DNA of 64,000 nt from STF1-184 sp050178795 (lineage in GTDB: Bacteria; Bacillota; Clostridia; Christensenellales; UBA1242): the NCBI GenBank assembly GCA_050178795.1, contig JBFXFT010000005.1, forward strand, positions 9,179 to 73,178, given 5' to 3'. The notes under the pieces are model-generated. The model did no database searches and had not been told where the DNA came from. It saw nothing but the letters and a program-made list of their open reading frames with translations. Below, piece by piece: positions 51,397 to 60,491 of this stretch (position 1 is the stretch's first letter; every line of letters starts with the position of its first letter). A program made the position numbers and the translations under genes.

Positions 51397-53934
51397 ATGA
51401 AGAAGAAAGATTATAGTGAGGAACACGGCAAAATTGTAGATAATACAAAAATTATAAGGCAAGAAGTAAAGGAAGAAATGAGCAAATCATTTATTGCCTA
51501 TGCAATGGCTGTAAATGTTTCGCGTGCTATTCCAGATGTTAGAGACGGACTAAAACCAGTTCACAGACGTATTTTATATACAATGGGTGAAATGGGCGTT
51601 TTTAATGACAAACCATACCGAAAATGCGCTCGTATAGTCGGCGACGTTATGGGTAAATATCACCCACACGGAGACGCTGCAATCTACGACGCACTTGTAA
51701 GGCTAGCACAAGACTTCTCAATAAACACTCCACTAGTTGACGGACATGGTAACTTTGGTAGCGTGGACGGAGACAGCGCCGCAGCAAGTCGTTATACCGA
51801 GGCAAGGCTTTCTAAAATAAGTGGCGAACTTTTAAAAGATATAAACAAAAATACTGTTGACTTTTACCCAAACTATGACGAGACAGAAATGCAACCAAGG
51901 GTGCTACCAGCAAACTTTCCAAATTTACTCGTAAACGGCTCAGACGGTATTGCGGTTGGTATGGCAACAAACATTCCACCACACAACCTAAGAGAGGTTT
52001 GTAACGGCGTAATAGCCTTAATAGATAACCCAGAAATTGACATTGATGAATTAATTGAAATAATACCAGCGCCAGACTATCCAACAAGGGCACTTATTAT
52101 GGGCACAAGCGCAGTAACCCACGCCTACAAAACAGGCAAGGGCGGAATAGTACTTAGGGCAAGGGCAGAAATTGAAGATTTTCACGAGGGCACAAGGCAA
52201 AGAATAATAGTTACAGAACTACCTTATCAAGTAAACAAAGCAAAACTTATTATGGATATAGCCGACCTAGTAAAAGACAAAAAAGTTGACGGAATAAGCG
52301 ACATAAAAGACGAGTCAGACAGGGAAGGTCTAAGAGTAGTTATTGACATTAAAAAGGACTTTAACGCACAAGTTGTTTTAAATTATTTATACAAACACAC
52401 TCAACTTCAAGTATCAAACGGAATAATTTTCTTGGCACTTGTAGAGGACCAACCACGCATTTTAAATTTAAAGGAAATGCTACACTACTATTTGGTTCAC
52501 CAAAAAGAAGTTATAACAAGAAGGACTCAATTTGACCTAGAAAAAGCGTCAGAGAGAGAGCATATTGTAGAGGGCTTAGTGGTTGCGCTAAACGATGTTG
52601 ACGAAGTAATAAAAACAATTAAACAAAGTCCAGACAAACAAACAGCAATAGACAATTTAATTAGTAAATTCAATTTTACAGAAGCCCAAGCAAACGCAAT
52701 TCTAGATATGAAGTTGCAACGCTTAACAGGACTAGAAATTGAAAAATTAAAAGAAGAACTTTCATCTTTACAAGCACAAATAATTGACTATAAAGATATT
52801 TTGGCTCACGAACAAAGAATATTTGACATAATAAAAGCGCAATTAAGAGAAATTGAAGAAGTTTATGGCGTAGAAAGAAAAACTGAGATAAGCATAGACT
52901 ATTCCGACATCAATTTAGCCGACCTTATTGAAAAACACGATGTAGTTATAAGCCTAACTCATACAGGTTATGTAAAACGTCAACCAGTTAGCGAATACAG
53001 GGCACAAAGGCGTGGCGGGAGAGGTATTACGGCGCATAAATCTAAGGAAGAAGACTATGTGGAAATTATGTTTGTAACTCATTCGCACGATGACTTACTA
53101 TTCTTTACCGACAGCGGTAGGGTTTATAGGATTAAGGCTTACGAAGTTCCAGAGGCTTCAAGACAAGCAAAGGGCAGAGCAATAGTAAACTTGTTACAAC
53201 TTGCTGAAAATGAGAAAGTAACAGCAATAATACCTCAAAAAGAAGACGCAAAGGGTAGCCTAATTATGGCAACCAAAGAGGGTCTAATTAAAAAGACTGA
53301 CCTAAAGCAATTTGAAAGCATAAGACAAGTTGGTAAGATAGCAATTAAACTTGTAGAAAACGACCAACTAATAAGCGTACAAGTGGCAGACGGCGAAGAT
53401 CAAGTGCTAGTTGCAAGCAATGAGGGAAAGTGTATAAGATTCCAAGAGACCGATGTTAGACCAATGGGTCGTGACACACAAGGCGTTAAATGTATCAATT
53501 TAACCGATGGCGACTATGTAGTAGATATGATTGTTATTAAACCGCATTCCACACTTCTTACAATAAGCGAGCAAGGTTACGGTAAGCGTAGCAAGAGCGA
53601 AGACTACCGCTTGCAAACAAGAGCGGGCAAAGGTATTAAAGCGGGCGTATTTAACGAACAAACAGGGCGCTTAGTAAACTTGAAACAAGTTACAGAAAGC
53701 GATGACGTTATGTTAATAAGCGAACAAGGCATAATAATAAGAATACCTGCAGAGACAATAAGCCTAATAGGAAGAGACACAAAGGGTGTTAAGGTTATGA
53801 AACTTGACGAAGGCGACCGAATAGTAAGTGTTGCAGTTACTGCAAGTGACGAAAGCGAAGTCTTTGAAGAAGAGGAATCGGTAAACCAAACTATAAATAT
53901 GTCTAAGGACCTATTTGAAGAAGATGAAGAGTAA
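51397..53934 (+). CDS. gyrA: DNA gyrase subunit A
   Basis: 845 residues. Active-site Tyr in AASRYTEARL near 132, the quinolone region HPHGDAAIYDALVRLAQDF, and the GyrA-box QRRGGRG near 542 in the wrapping domain, so it is a gyrase and not topoisomerase IV. The residue equal to E. coli Ser83 is Ala here (GDA), while the Asp87 equivalent is kept. The C terminus is acidic (DLFEEDEE). Ribosome binding site AGGAG within the gyrB tail. Confidence 0.98.
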   Translation: MKKKDYSEEHGKIVDNTKIIRQEVKEEMSKSFIAYAMAVNVSRAIPDVRDGLKPVHRRILYTMGEMGVFNDKPYRKCARIVGDVMGKYHPHGDAAIYDALVRLAQDFSINTPLVDGHGNFGSVDGDSAAASRYTEARLSKISGELLKDINKNTVDFYPNYDETEMQPRVLPANFPNLLVNGSDGIAVGMATNIPPHNLREVCNGVIALIDNPEIDIDELIEIIPAPDYPTRALIMGTSAVTHAYKTGKGGIVLRARAEIEDFHEGTRQRIIVTELPYQVNKAKLIMDIADLVKDKKVDGISDIKDESDREGLRVVIDIKKDFNAQVVLNYLYKHTQLQVSNGIIFLALVEDQPRILNLKEMLHYYLVHQKEVITRRTQFDLEKASEREHIVEGLVVALNDVDEVIKTIKQSPDKQTAIDNLISKFNFTEAQANAILDMKLQRLTGLEIEKLKEELSSLQAQIIDYKDILAHEQRIFDIIKAQLREIEEVYGVERKTEISIDYSDINLADLIEKHDVVISLTHTGYVKRQPVSEYRAQRRGGRGITAHKSKEEDYVEIMFVTHSHDDLLFFTDSGRVYRIKAYEVPEASRQAKGRAIVNLLQLAENEKVTAIIPQKEDAKGSLIMATKEGLIKKTDLKQFESIRQVGKIAIKLVENDQLISVQVADGEDQVLVASNEGKCIRFQETDVRPMGRDTQGVKCINLTDGDYVVDMIVIKPHSTLLTISEQGYGKRSKSEDYRLQTRAGKGIKAGVFNEQTGRLVNLKQVTESDDVMLISEQGIIIRIPAETISLIGRDTKGVKVMKLDEGDRIVSVAVTASDESEVFEEEESVNQTINMSKDLFEEDEE

Positions 53935-53951
53935 AACACTTAAAAAACATT

Positions 53952-53979
53952 AAAAAACAGAGGTAATCCTCTGTTTTTT
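53952..53979. terminator. Bidirectional terminator after gyrA
   Basis: AAAACAGAGG-TAAT-CCTCTGTTTT with a T run on each strand, so it also serves the HipT-like gene. Confidence 0.85.
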
Positions 53980-53990
53980 GTTATTTTATG

Positions 53991-54938
53991 TTAATTAATC
54001 TCTAAGTCTTTTTGTCCTTCTTTTGTTTTTATTGTATCTACGAAACTTTCTTTTATAAATTTGCGCCTTTCTGTAAATACTAGTCTAATCCATTCCTTAT
54101 ATTCTTCTGGAAGGGTCATTTTTTGTTCTGTTTCAAAGGTCTCAAAACCTTTTTCAAGGTCAATTTTTAAAAGGCTGTCCATAGTTTTTTTAAATAAATT
54201 TGGGAATGTTTTTCTAACAGCTTTTAAATTGTTAGACAAACTATCTGCAGAACTTGAGTGCTCGTTTAGTACCATATAACTGTTAGTATTTATTATTTTA
54301 TTTTTTATTTTTGCTTGTAAATTGTCGCCCTTTAAAAACTCTTTAATTTTTGAACTGCTACAGTATGCAAAAAAACTCTTTTCGTGGTCGCAAACTGGAG
54401 CAAGTTTAAATATTTTTTTCTTATCACTCAAAACCATTAAATTTTTGTCGCACCTGTCTGTATTTACTATCATTACATCAAAAAGCAAAATTTCAACTTG
54501 TCTTTTAAGCATTGTATTGGCTTCGTTTTTATCTATTTCCTGAGCCTTAATTTTATCTTGCAATATTTTATAAAAACCTATTATAGATGTTGAACCCTCA
54601 TTATTTTTTAATTGTTGTGGTAAATGACTGTTTAAGAACTCATTATATGATAGTGTTTGTAGATTATCCATTGATACGCTGTAAGATATTACACCTTTCT
54701 CGCCATTACATGTTGCCATATCATATTTGGCACAAGGAAAACCTATTTGCCTAGCCAAAATACTAACCAAAACCTCTGTCAACATTGAAAAACTATCAAT
54801 TATGTCTTTTTTCCAAAAAATGTCAGTATCTTCAAGTGAAATTTTGTTATTTAAACCACCTTCAAGTTGATTGCTAAATTGTGTTATATCAATACAACCC
54901 TCTGCGTTTCTTAAGTTTTCTAAATCCTTTGCGCGCAT
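53991..54938 (-). CDS. HipA/HipT (CtkA)-like serine/threonine kinase
   Basis: 315 residues. The catalytic loop NTDRCDKN (159-166) gives Asp161 and Asn166, and KLAPVCDHEKSF (178-189) carries the metal-binding Asp184; both are HipA-C marks. The block SMLTEVLVSILARQIGFPCAKYD corresponds to the HipA LxxRLAxxxGIPVxxxE helix. There is no N-terminal HipA subdomain, as in HipT. Known relatives phosphorylate translation factors such as aminoacyl-tRNA synthetases and stop growth. It has its own promoter on the minus strand (TTGACT, 17 bases, TATTAT). The gene upstream looks like HipS. Confidence 0.78.
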   Translation of the reverse strand: MRAKDLENLRNAEGCIDITQFSNQLEGGLNNKISLEDTDIFWKKDIIDSFSMLTEVLVSILARQIGFPCAKYDMATCNGEKGVISYSVSMDNLQTLSYNEFLNSHLPQQLKNNEGSTSIIGFYKILQDKIKAQEIDKNEANTMLKRQVEILLFDVMIVNTDRCDKNLMVLSDKKKIFKLAPVCDHEKSFFAYCSSSKIKEFLKGDNLQAKIKNKIINTNSYMVLNEHSSSADSLSNNLKAVRKTFPNLFKKTMDSLLKIDLEKGFETFETEQKMTLPEEYKEWIRLVFTERRKFIKESFVDTIKTKEGQKDLEIN

Positions 54939-54969
54939 AAAAATTTCCTTTATTTTTTTACTATATTAA

Positions 54970-54998
54970 TAATAGCATCTAACCAAAAATTAGTCAAT
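54970..54998 (-). promoter_or_regulatory. Promoter of the HipT-like kinase gene
   Basis: On the minus strand: TTGACT, 17-base spacer, TATTAT, lying between the terminator of the HipS-like gene and the kinase ATG. Coordinates are approximate to a few bases. Confidence 0.6.
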
Positions 54999-55003
54999 AG
55001 TAA

Positions 55004-55029
55004 TAAAAAAACGGCAGTTTTTGCCGTTT
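55004..55029 (-). terminator. Terminator of the HipS-like gene
   Basis: ACGGCA-loop-TGCCGT with the T run on the minus strand, directly at the stop codon. Confidence 0.75.
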
Positions 55030-55357
55030 AATTTTTTGTTTCTATCCAAAATCCGTCTTGGTTTAATTTAAATTTTCCAATTTTTAAAAGTTTTTCAAAA
55101 TCGCTATCGCTTTTTAAAACGCCAAGTTGCACCATAAGGTTTTGTTTTTCCGCGCTTTCTGGCAAAAATTTTTTAAACGCTAAAAACAGTTCAGTGCTTC
55201 GCACCTCTTTTTTATCTGTGTTGAATAGTACCAAATTGCTACCGTTTTTTAACATCATTTTTTTGCTTTCTTCGTTTATTTTAAAAACATATTCCATACC
55301 GTCAACTGTTAGTTCACCCAAATTGAATTTGTTAAAATTTAGTTTTACACTTTGCAT
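55028..55357 (-). CDS. HipS-like small protein (HipA N-terminal subdomain type)
   Basis: 109 residues. KLNFNKFNLGELTVDGMEYVFKINE followed by RSTELFLAFKKFLPES copies the HipA N-terminal subdomain 1 layout (VxLNGxxVGxLxxD...FxYDxxY...LFPFFENLLPEG). In HipBST systems this part is a separate protein, HipS, which counteracts HipT. It lies just upstream of the kinase gene on the same strand, but with a terminator and a second promoter between. No HTH protein (HipB) is adjacent. The assignment is by pattern, not by close identity. Confidence 0.55.
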   Translation of the reverse strand: MQSVKLNFNKFNLGELTVDGMEYVFKINEESKKMMLKNGSNLVLFNTDKKEVRSTELFLAFKKFLPESAEKQNLMVQLGVLKSDSDFEKLLKIGKFKLNQDGFWIETKN

Positions 55358-55384
55358 AATAAACTTCCTCTACTAAAAAATATT

Positions 55385-56479
55385 TTAAACATTAAACTTA
55401 AACAAAATTACATCGCCGTCTTTTACTACGTAATTTTTGCCTTCCATACGCACTTTGCCAAGTTCTTTTGCCTTTAAATAGTTGCCTAAGGTAATAAGTT
55501 CATCGTAACTCACCACTTCTGCTTTAATAAAACCCCTTTCAAAATCGGTATGAATTTTACCTGCTGCTTGTGGTGCCAAGTCGCCATTTTTTATCGTCCA
55601 CGCACGCACTTCTTGTTCGCCTGCAGTCAAAAAACTTATAAGCCCAAGTAGTTTATAACCAGCCGTAATAAGTTTTTCAAGTCCGCTGTTGTTTATGCCT
55701 AGTTCCTCTTTAAAAAGTTTAGCGTCTTCCTTGTCTAATTGCGCTAGTTCTTCCTCAATTTTTGCGCTTAAAACAATTACCTCCGCACCTTCTTTTAGAG
55801 CGTATTCCTCAACTATTTTTACATATTTATTGTTTGAATAGTCTGAAATTTCATCTTCTGCAATGTTGCAAGCGTATATTACTGGTTTACTCGTTATTAA
55901 GAAAAAGCCCTTTACAATTTTTTGTTCTTCCTCATCAAAGTTTAACGCTCTAACAGGTTTAGAGTTTTCTAATTGTTCCTTAATTTGAAGCAGCAAGTCT
56001 CTTTCGACAATGGCTTGTTTGTCGCCAGCCTTTACTTGTTTTTCAACCCTTGAAAACCTTTTTTCTACAGATTCTAAGTCTGCTAAAATCAGTTCCAAGT
56101 TTATGGTTTCAATGTCTTCTAGTGGGTCAATTACATTTGATACGTGAATAATGTTTGTGTTTTCAAAACAACGAACGACATGCACTATTGCGTCAACTTC
56201 TCTAATGTGGCTCAAAAATTTATTGCCAAGACCCTCGCCTTTGCTTGCGCCCTTTACTAGTCCTGCTATATCTACAAAATCAATAACTGCTGGAGTTTTT
56301 TTCCTGCTAGTATATAATTTTTCAAGTTCGTCTAACCTTGCGTCAGGGACAGCAACGCTGCCTATATTTGGCTCAATAGTACAAAACGGATAGTTGGCGC
56401 ATTCTGCACCAGCCTTAGTTATTGCATTAAATAGTGTGCTCTTGCCTACGTTTGGTAGCCCTACAATTCCTAATTTCAT
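55385..56479 (-). CDS. ychF: Ribosome-binding ATPase YchF
   Basis: 364 residues. N-terminal G domain GLPNVGKSTLFNAITKAG (6-23), DIAGLVKGASKGEGLGNKFL, and NIAE in place of NKxD, as expected for an ATPase of the Obg family. A coiled coil follows and the TGS domain closes the protein (FLTAGEQEVRAWT... DFERGFIKAEVVSYDEL). It is controlled by a promoter whose -35 is inside a 16-bp palindrome. Confidence 0.97.
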   Translation of the reverse strand: MKLGIVGLPNVGKSTLFNAITKAGAECANYPFCTIEPNIGSVAVPDARLDELEKLYTSRKKTPAVIDFVDIAGLVKGASKGEGLGNKFLSHIREVDAIVHVVRCFENTNIIHVSNVIDPLEDIETINLELILADLESVEKRFSRVEKQVKAGDKQAIVERDLLLQIKEQLENSKPVRALNFDEEEQKIVKGFFLITSKPVIYACNIAEDEISDYSNNKYVKIVEEYALKEGAEVIVLSAKIEEELAQLDKEDAKLFKEELGINNSGLEKLITAGYKLLGLISFLTAGEQEVRAWTIKNGDLAPQAAGKIHTDFERGFIKAEVVSYDELITLGNYLKAKELGKVRMEGKNYVVKDGDVILFKFNV

Positions 56480-56511
56480 TTTTATAAAGATCCTTTTAAT
56501 TTAGTAAGTTA

Positions 56512-56540
56512 AGTATATATTAATTTTTTAAAACTTGCAA
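56512..56540 (-). promoter_or_regulatory. ychF promoter
   Basis: On the minus strand: TTGCAA (56535-56540), 17-base spacer, TATACT (56512-56517). Confidence 0.6.
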
Positions 56541-56550
56541 CTCGTTGCAA
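56535..56550. promoter_or_regulatory. 16-bp palindrome over the ychF -35 element
   Basis: TTGCAAC-TC-GTTGCAA, seven-base arms. It overlaps the -35 box, a typical repressor-operator position. Confidence 0.5.
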
Positions 56551-56698
56551 ACCAATAAACCCTTCATAGCCCATATTTTTCATAGGTAGGAATAAAAAAT
56601 GTTATTTTTAAAATTTTTTTTGTATTATTGCTTTAATTTTTTAAATAAAAGTGTAATAATATATAATATAAACGATATATTTTTAAAAGGAGATAAGT

Positions 56699-57136
56699 AT
56701 GGATTTAGGATTTAATGAAATTATGCTTATAATTTTAGGAGTTTGTGCTTTGTTTTATCTACTTATGTGGATTAGACTTAGGGTACACAAGAAAAACGAA
56801 AAGATTAAAAAGACAGGAATAAAAGAAGAGGGTGGAGTTCGCTATACTGTAGAGGAAGCGCCTGTCGTAAAAATAGATGCAGAGACAAAAGAGGAAGAGC
56901 CAAATATGACTTTAAACAGGGAAGACGTAGTTTTAAAGCGCGGCTTTAAGTATGTTGTTGGAGCAAAAAATAAAGTAATACCGGGCAAATATACTGTACT
57001 TTCAACCGAGGAGAGTATTCCAGAATTCAATATTAGGCGCAATGGATATGTTAGAAGTTATGAACATAACAGCAGCCTTGTTTTGGTTGAGGGAGACGAG
57101 TTAACCCCAATAAATATTCCAGTAATTTTAAGATAA
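56699..57136 (+). CDS. Membrane-anchored hypothetical protein
   Basis: 145 residues. One N-terminal membrane helix (IMLIILGVCALFYLLMWIRL) followed by positive residues, so the rest faces the cytoplasm. The remainder (KRGFKYVVGAKNKVIPGKYTVLSTEE) looks like a small beta domain. AAAGGAG ribosome binding site. No family recognised. Confidence 0.7.
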   Translation: MDLGFNEIMLIILGVCALFYLLMWIRLRVHKKNEKIKKTGIKEEGGVRYTVEEAPVVKIDAETKEEEPNMTLNREDVVLKRGFKYVVGAKNKVIPGKYTVLSTEESIPEFNIRRNGYVRSYEHNSSLVLVEGDELTPINIPVILR

Positions 57137-57150
57137 TTTTAAAAAGCATA

Positions 57151-57180
57151 AAAAAATGGGTTTTAATAGCCCATTTTTTA
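57151..57180 (+). terminator. Intrinsic terminator
   Basis: AAAAAATGGG-loop-CCCATTTTTT, with a T run, directly behind the 145-aa gene. Confidence 0.85.
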
Positions 57181-57217
57181 TTGGCTAAAAAGTCAGCAAA
57201 CACCATATAGACCATAC

Positions 57218-57244
57218 AAAAAACAACCCAAAGAGGGTTGTTTT
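57218..57244 (-). terminator. Intrinsic terminator of the DUF4130-like gene
   Basis: AAACAACCC-AAAGA-GGGTTGTTT with the T run on the minus strand. Confidence 0.8.
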
Positions 57245-57262
57245 CAAAAAGGAGCGAGGGAG

Positions 57263-57964
57263 TTAAGCGGTTTGTAATTGACTTACAAATTGTGCTTGAG
57301 CGTTTAAATGTGGTATTTGTTTCCACAAAGTTTCAAACACATTTGAATTATTAACCACTGTTGAAGGCACCAAATTGTCTTTTAAATTATATGTAAAAAA
57401 TGAGTTTGTTACATTGCTATATATTCCTAAAACATTTCTATTTGTGTCGTGAATAATAAAGGTGTTGCCATTTAATTTGTTTGCAAAGTGGCTCAATAAA
57501 AGTTCGGTAATATTGTTTTTCGGTGATATTTTAGCATATAAAACATTTTCAGAAGTGTTTTCAAATTTTATTGAACTAATTGCACTGTGTCTTTCATAAG
57601 CCACGGTTTTTAGTAGTGAGTTATAAGCGATTACAGTTTTATCGTTTAGCATCAATCTTACTTTTTTGCCAAACACAAAAATAAGTTTAATATAGTCAAA
57701 TAAAACAGAACTTTTATTTTCATTGGCGCTGTAAAAAACAGTGCTTATCTCTTCAAATAAGGCGTTTCCAGCAACTTTTATTATAGCCTCTTTTATTTTA
57801 TTTGCCGCCTCTAAATTTGTATCAATTTTAATGCAATTTGATGTTTCTTTGCCATCAAATTCTACATTAGCCATTATTTTGTCGCCAAGTTCTTGGTTTT
57901 TGTAAGAATAAAATATGCTGCTTAAAAAACCATTTATTGTATTGTCATAAATAAGTGTTTTCAT
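57263..57964 (-). CDS. DUF4130-like DNA-metabolism protein (TIGR03915 type)
   Basis: 233 residues. It begins MKTLIYDNTINGFLSSIFYSY, and the middle (ISSIKFENTSENVLYAKISP then NNITELLLSHFANKLNG, FIIHDTNRNVLGIYSN) matches DUF4130, in which the YAxIxPxxNVLxLLxxHF and WIIHDxKRxxAxIYD blocks are conserved. These proteins usually pair with a radical-SAM protein in a putative DNA repair system. No radical-SAM gene is adjacent here, and the C-terminal basic tail of the family is missing. AAGGGG ribosome binding site. Confidence 0.72.
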   Translation of the reverse strand: MKTLIYDNTINGFLSSIFYSYKNQELGDKIMANVEFDGKETSNCIKIDTNLEAANKIKEAIIKVAGNALFEEISTVFYSANENKSSVLFDYIKLIFVFGKKVRLMLNDKTVIAYNSLLKTVAYERHSAISSIKFENTSENVLYAKISPKNNITELLLSHFANKLNGNTFIIHDTNRNVLGIYSNVTNSFFTYNLKDNLVPSTVVNNSNVFETLWKQIPHLNAQAQFVSQLQTA

Positions 57965-58190
57965 ACTAAATTCACCCCTTACATAGTTAAAAATCGCGTA
58001 TAATTTTTATTTTTGTAAGCACAGTATAACATTAGAACAAATGTTTGACAAGTGTTTTCGCACATTTGTTCTAAAAAATTTAAAATATTTTTTTATTCTA
58101 CTTTTTTAAATAAAATACTTTATCATAATATTTTGTTTATTTTTGCGTTTATGTTAATATTAAATTAGCACAAATAAAAGGAAGTACAAT

Positions 58191-60356
58191 ATGAACGAGC
58201 CAAAAGTTTTAAGTTTAGAATTTAATATGCCAATAACCTATGCTGGCAATATTATTAAGTTATTAGATGACGGTGCAACCATACCATTTATTGCAAGATA
58301 TCGTAAGGAAATGCATGGTTCCTGCGACGATCAAACACTAAGAGTTTTTGCCGACAGACTACATTATTTAAGGAGTTTGTCTGAAAAGCAAGAAGAGGTA
58401 ATAAGGTTAATAGAAGCGCAAGAAAAGTTGACGCCAGAGTTAAAGGCAAAAATTGAAAATGCGAACACACTTACAGAAATAGAAGACATTTATAGACCAT
58501 ATAGACCAAAAAGAAAAACTCGTGCAAGTGAGGCTATTGCAAAAGGTTTACAACCGCTTGCCGATTATATTTTTGCGCAAAAAGAAAGTCTATTAAGTTT
58601 AGAGGAATATGCAAAGGGCTTTATTGATGAAGAAAAAGGCATAAAAACGGTAGAAGAGGCAATAACTGGAGCAAAAGATATTATTGCAGAATCTGTTTCT
58701 GACAATGCAGATATGAGAAAGCGCCTAAGGGAGTTTATGTTTAAGACAGGTCAAATTGAAACCAGCATAAAAGACCTTGAAGCAGAGGGCGCGAAGACTT
58801 ACGAAATGTATGCTAGCCACAAAGAGCCTATACAAAACATGCCAAGCCATAGGGTTTTAGCAATAAACCGCGGCGAAAAGGAAAAGCACATTAAAGTTTC
58901 AATACTTGTAAATGGCGAAAGGGCGCTAGAAATTTTAAAGGGCGAATTTGTAAAAGAAGATAGACCATTTGCAGACATAATTAATTTGGCAATAGAAGAT
59001 AGTTATAATAGATTAATTTTTCCAAGTTTAGAGCGCGAAATTAGAAATATGCTAACCGATGAGGCAAGCGAGCAAGCAATAAAAATGTTTGAAGTCAATT
59101 TAAAACCTCTTTTGATGCAACCACCACTAAAAGGCAAGACAATTTTAGGTATTGACCCAGGTTATAGAACTGGTTGCAAGGTTGCGGTAATTGATGAAAA
59201 CGGAAACGTTTTAGACACTGGCGTAATTTATCCAACTCCACCAAGGAGTGATATTGAAGGAAGCGAAATTACGGTTGCTAGGTTAATTAAAAAACACGGC
59301 GTAAATGTAATATCAATAGGCAACGGAACAGCGACAAAAGAAACAGAAATTTTTGTAGCAAATTTAAACAAGAGATTAAAAGAAAAAATCAGTTATGCAA
59401 TAGTAAATGAAGCAGGCGCGAGCGTTTACAGTGCTAGTAAACTTGGCGCTGAAGAGTTCCCAGAGTATGATGTGGCACTTAGAAGCGCAGTAAGTATAGC
59501 AAGAAGGCTTCAAGACCCACTTGCGGAACTTATTAAAATTGATGTAAAAAGTATAGGCGTAGGTCAATATCAACACGATATGCCACAAAAACGCTTAACC
59601 GAGGTTCTAGACGGCGTTGTTGAGGACTGTGTAAACAGCGTAGGAGTAGATTTAAACACCGCAAGCCCTAGTTTACTATCCCAAGTTTCTGGTTTAAACG
59701 ATGGCGTAGCCAAAAATATTGTGGAATATAAGGCAAAAAATGGTGAGTTTAAGGAAAGAGGCGAACTATTAAGCGTTCCTAAACTTGGTGGCAAGGCGTA
59801 TGAACAAGCAGCAGGTTTCTTAAGGATACATAATGGTAAAAACGTATTAGATAACACTGCGGTTCATCCAGAGAGCTATGGTGCGGTTAAAAAACTATTA
59901 AAAGAGTTTAACCTTACCGAAAAAGATGTAGAAAACGGCAATATTAAAAGCCTACCAACTTTAATAGAAGAAAAAGGCGAGGAAACAGTAGCGCAAAAAA
60001 TTGGAATAGGCATTCCTACATTAAAAGACATTGTAAGCGAATTATTAAAACCAGGTAGAGATATTAGGGACAGTTTGCCACAATTAGAATTAAAGAGTGA
60101 CATTTTAGATATAAATGACCTAAAAGAGGGAATGATACTAAATGGCACGGTTAGAAATGTAATTGATTTTGGTGCGTTTGTAGACATTGGCGTTCACCAA
60201 GATGGATTAGTTCACATAAGCGAAATTTGTAATCACTATATAAAACATCCAAGCGAAGAACTAAAAGTTGGAGACCAAGTTAAGGTAAAAATACTAGGCG
60301 TTGATCTAGTAAAAAACAGAATTTCACTTTCAATCAAAAAAGCCATTGAATTATAA
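58191..60356 (+). CDS. tex: RNA-binding protein Tex (S1 family)
   Basis: 721 residues. Tex-N with helix-turn-helix at about 1-190, YqgF-like domain with LGIDPGYRTGCKVAVID near 321-337, helix-hairpin-helix region around 490-560 (LNTASPSLLSQVSGL), and C-terminal S1 domain (EGMILNGTVRNVIDFGAFVD, then a ISLSIKKA end). Roles in transcription and RNA handling have been reported. GGAAG ribosome binding site. Single unit. Confidence 0.95.
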   Translation: MNEPKVLSLEFNMPITYAGNIIKLLDDGATIPFIARYRKEMHGSCDDQTLRVFADRLHYLRSLSEKQEEVIRLIEAQEKLTPELKAKIENANTLTEIEDIYRPYRPKRKTRASEAIAKGLQPLADYIFAQKESLLSLEEYAKGFIDEEKGIKTVEEAITGAKDIIAESVSDNADMRKRLREFMFKTGQIETSIKDLEAEGAKTYEMYASHKEPIQNMPSHRVLAINRGEKEKHIKVSILVNGERALEILKGEFVKEDRPFADIINLAIEDSYNRLIFPSLEREIRNMLTDEASEQAIKMFEVNLKPLLMQPPLKGKTILGIDPGYRTGCKVAVIDENGNVLDTGVIYPTPPRSDIEGSEITVARLIKKHGVNVISIGNGTATKETEIFVANLNKRLKEKISYAIVNEAGASVYSASKLGAEEFPEYDVALRSAVSIARRLQDPLAELIKIDVKSIGVGQYQHDMPQKRLTEVLDGVVEDCVNSVGVDLNTASPSLLSQVSGLNDGVAKNIVEYKAKNGEFKERGELLSVPKLGGKAYEQAAGFLRIHNGKNVLDNTAVHPESYGAVKKLLKEFNLTEKDVENGNIKSLPTLIEEKGEETVAQKIGIGIPTLKDIVSELLKPGRDIRDSLPQLELKSDILDINDLKEGMILNGTVRNVIDFGAFVDIGVHQDGLVHISEICNHYIKHPSEELKVGDQVKVKILGVDLVKNRISLSIKKAIEL

Positions 60357-60396
60357 AAACTGCAAGAATTTGCACAAAAAACACCCAAAAAACACT

Positions 60397-60424
60397 AAAA
60401 AACGAGTAATTTTACTCGTTTTTT
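60397..60424. terminator. Bidirectional terminator
   Basis: AAAAAACGAGTAA and TTACTCGTTTTTT, between tex and the converging lipid kinase gene. Confidence 0.85.
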
Positions 60425-60491
60425 GACATTTATTTGCAGTTTTTAATATTTTTTATTATTTTAACAAATGACTTTTATTTTGTTTTGTCAC

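Noticed and set aside
53991..54938. Aminoglycoside-type or other antibiotic kinase
   Set aside because: NTDRCDKN with the LAPVCDHE block fits HipA/CtkA kinases better than APH-type HGDxxxxN.
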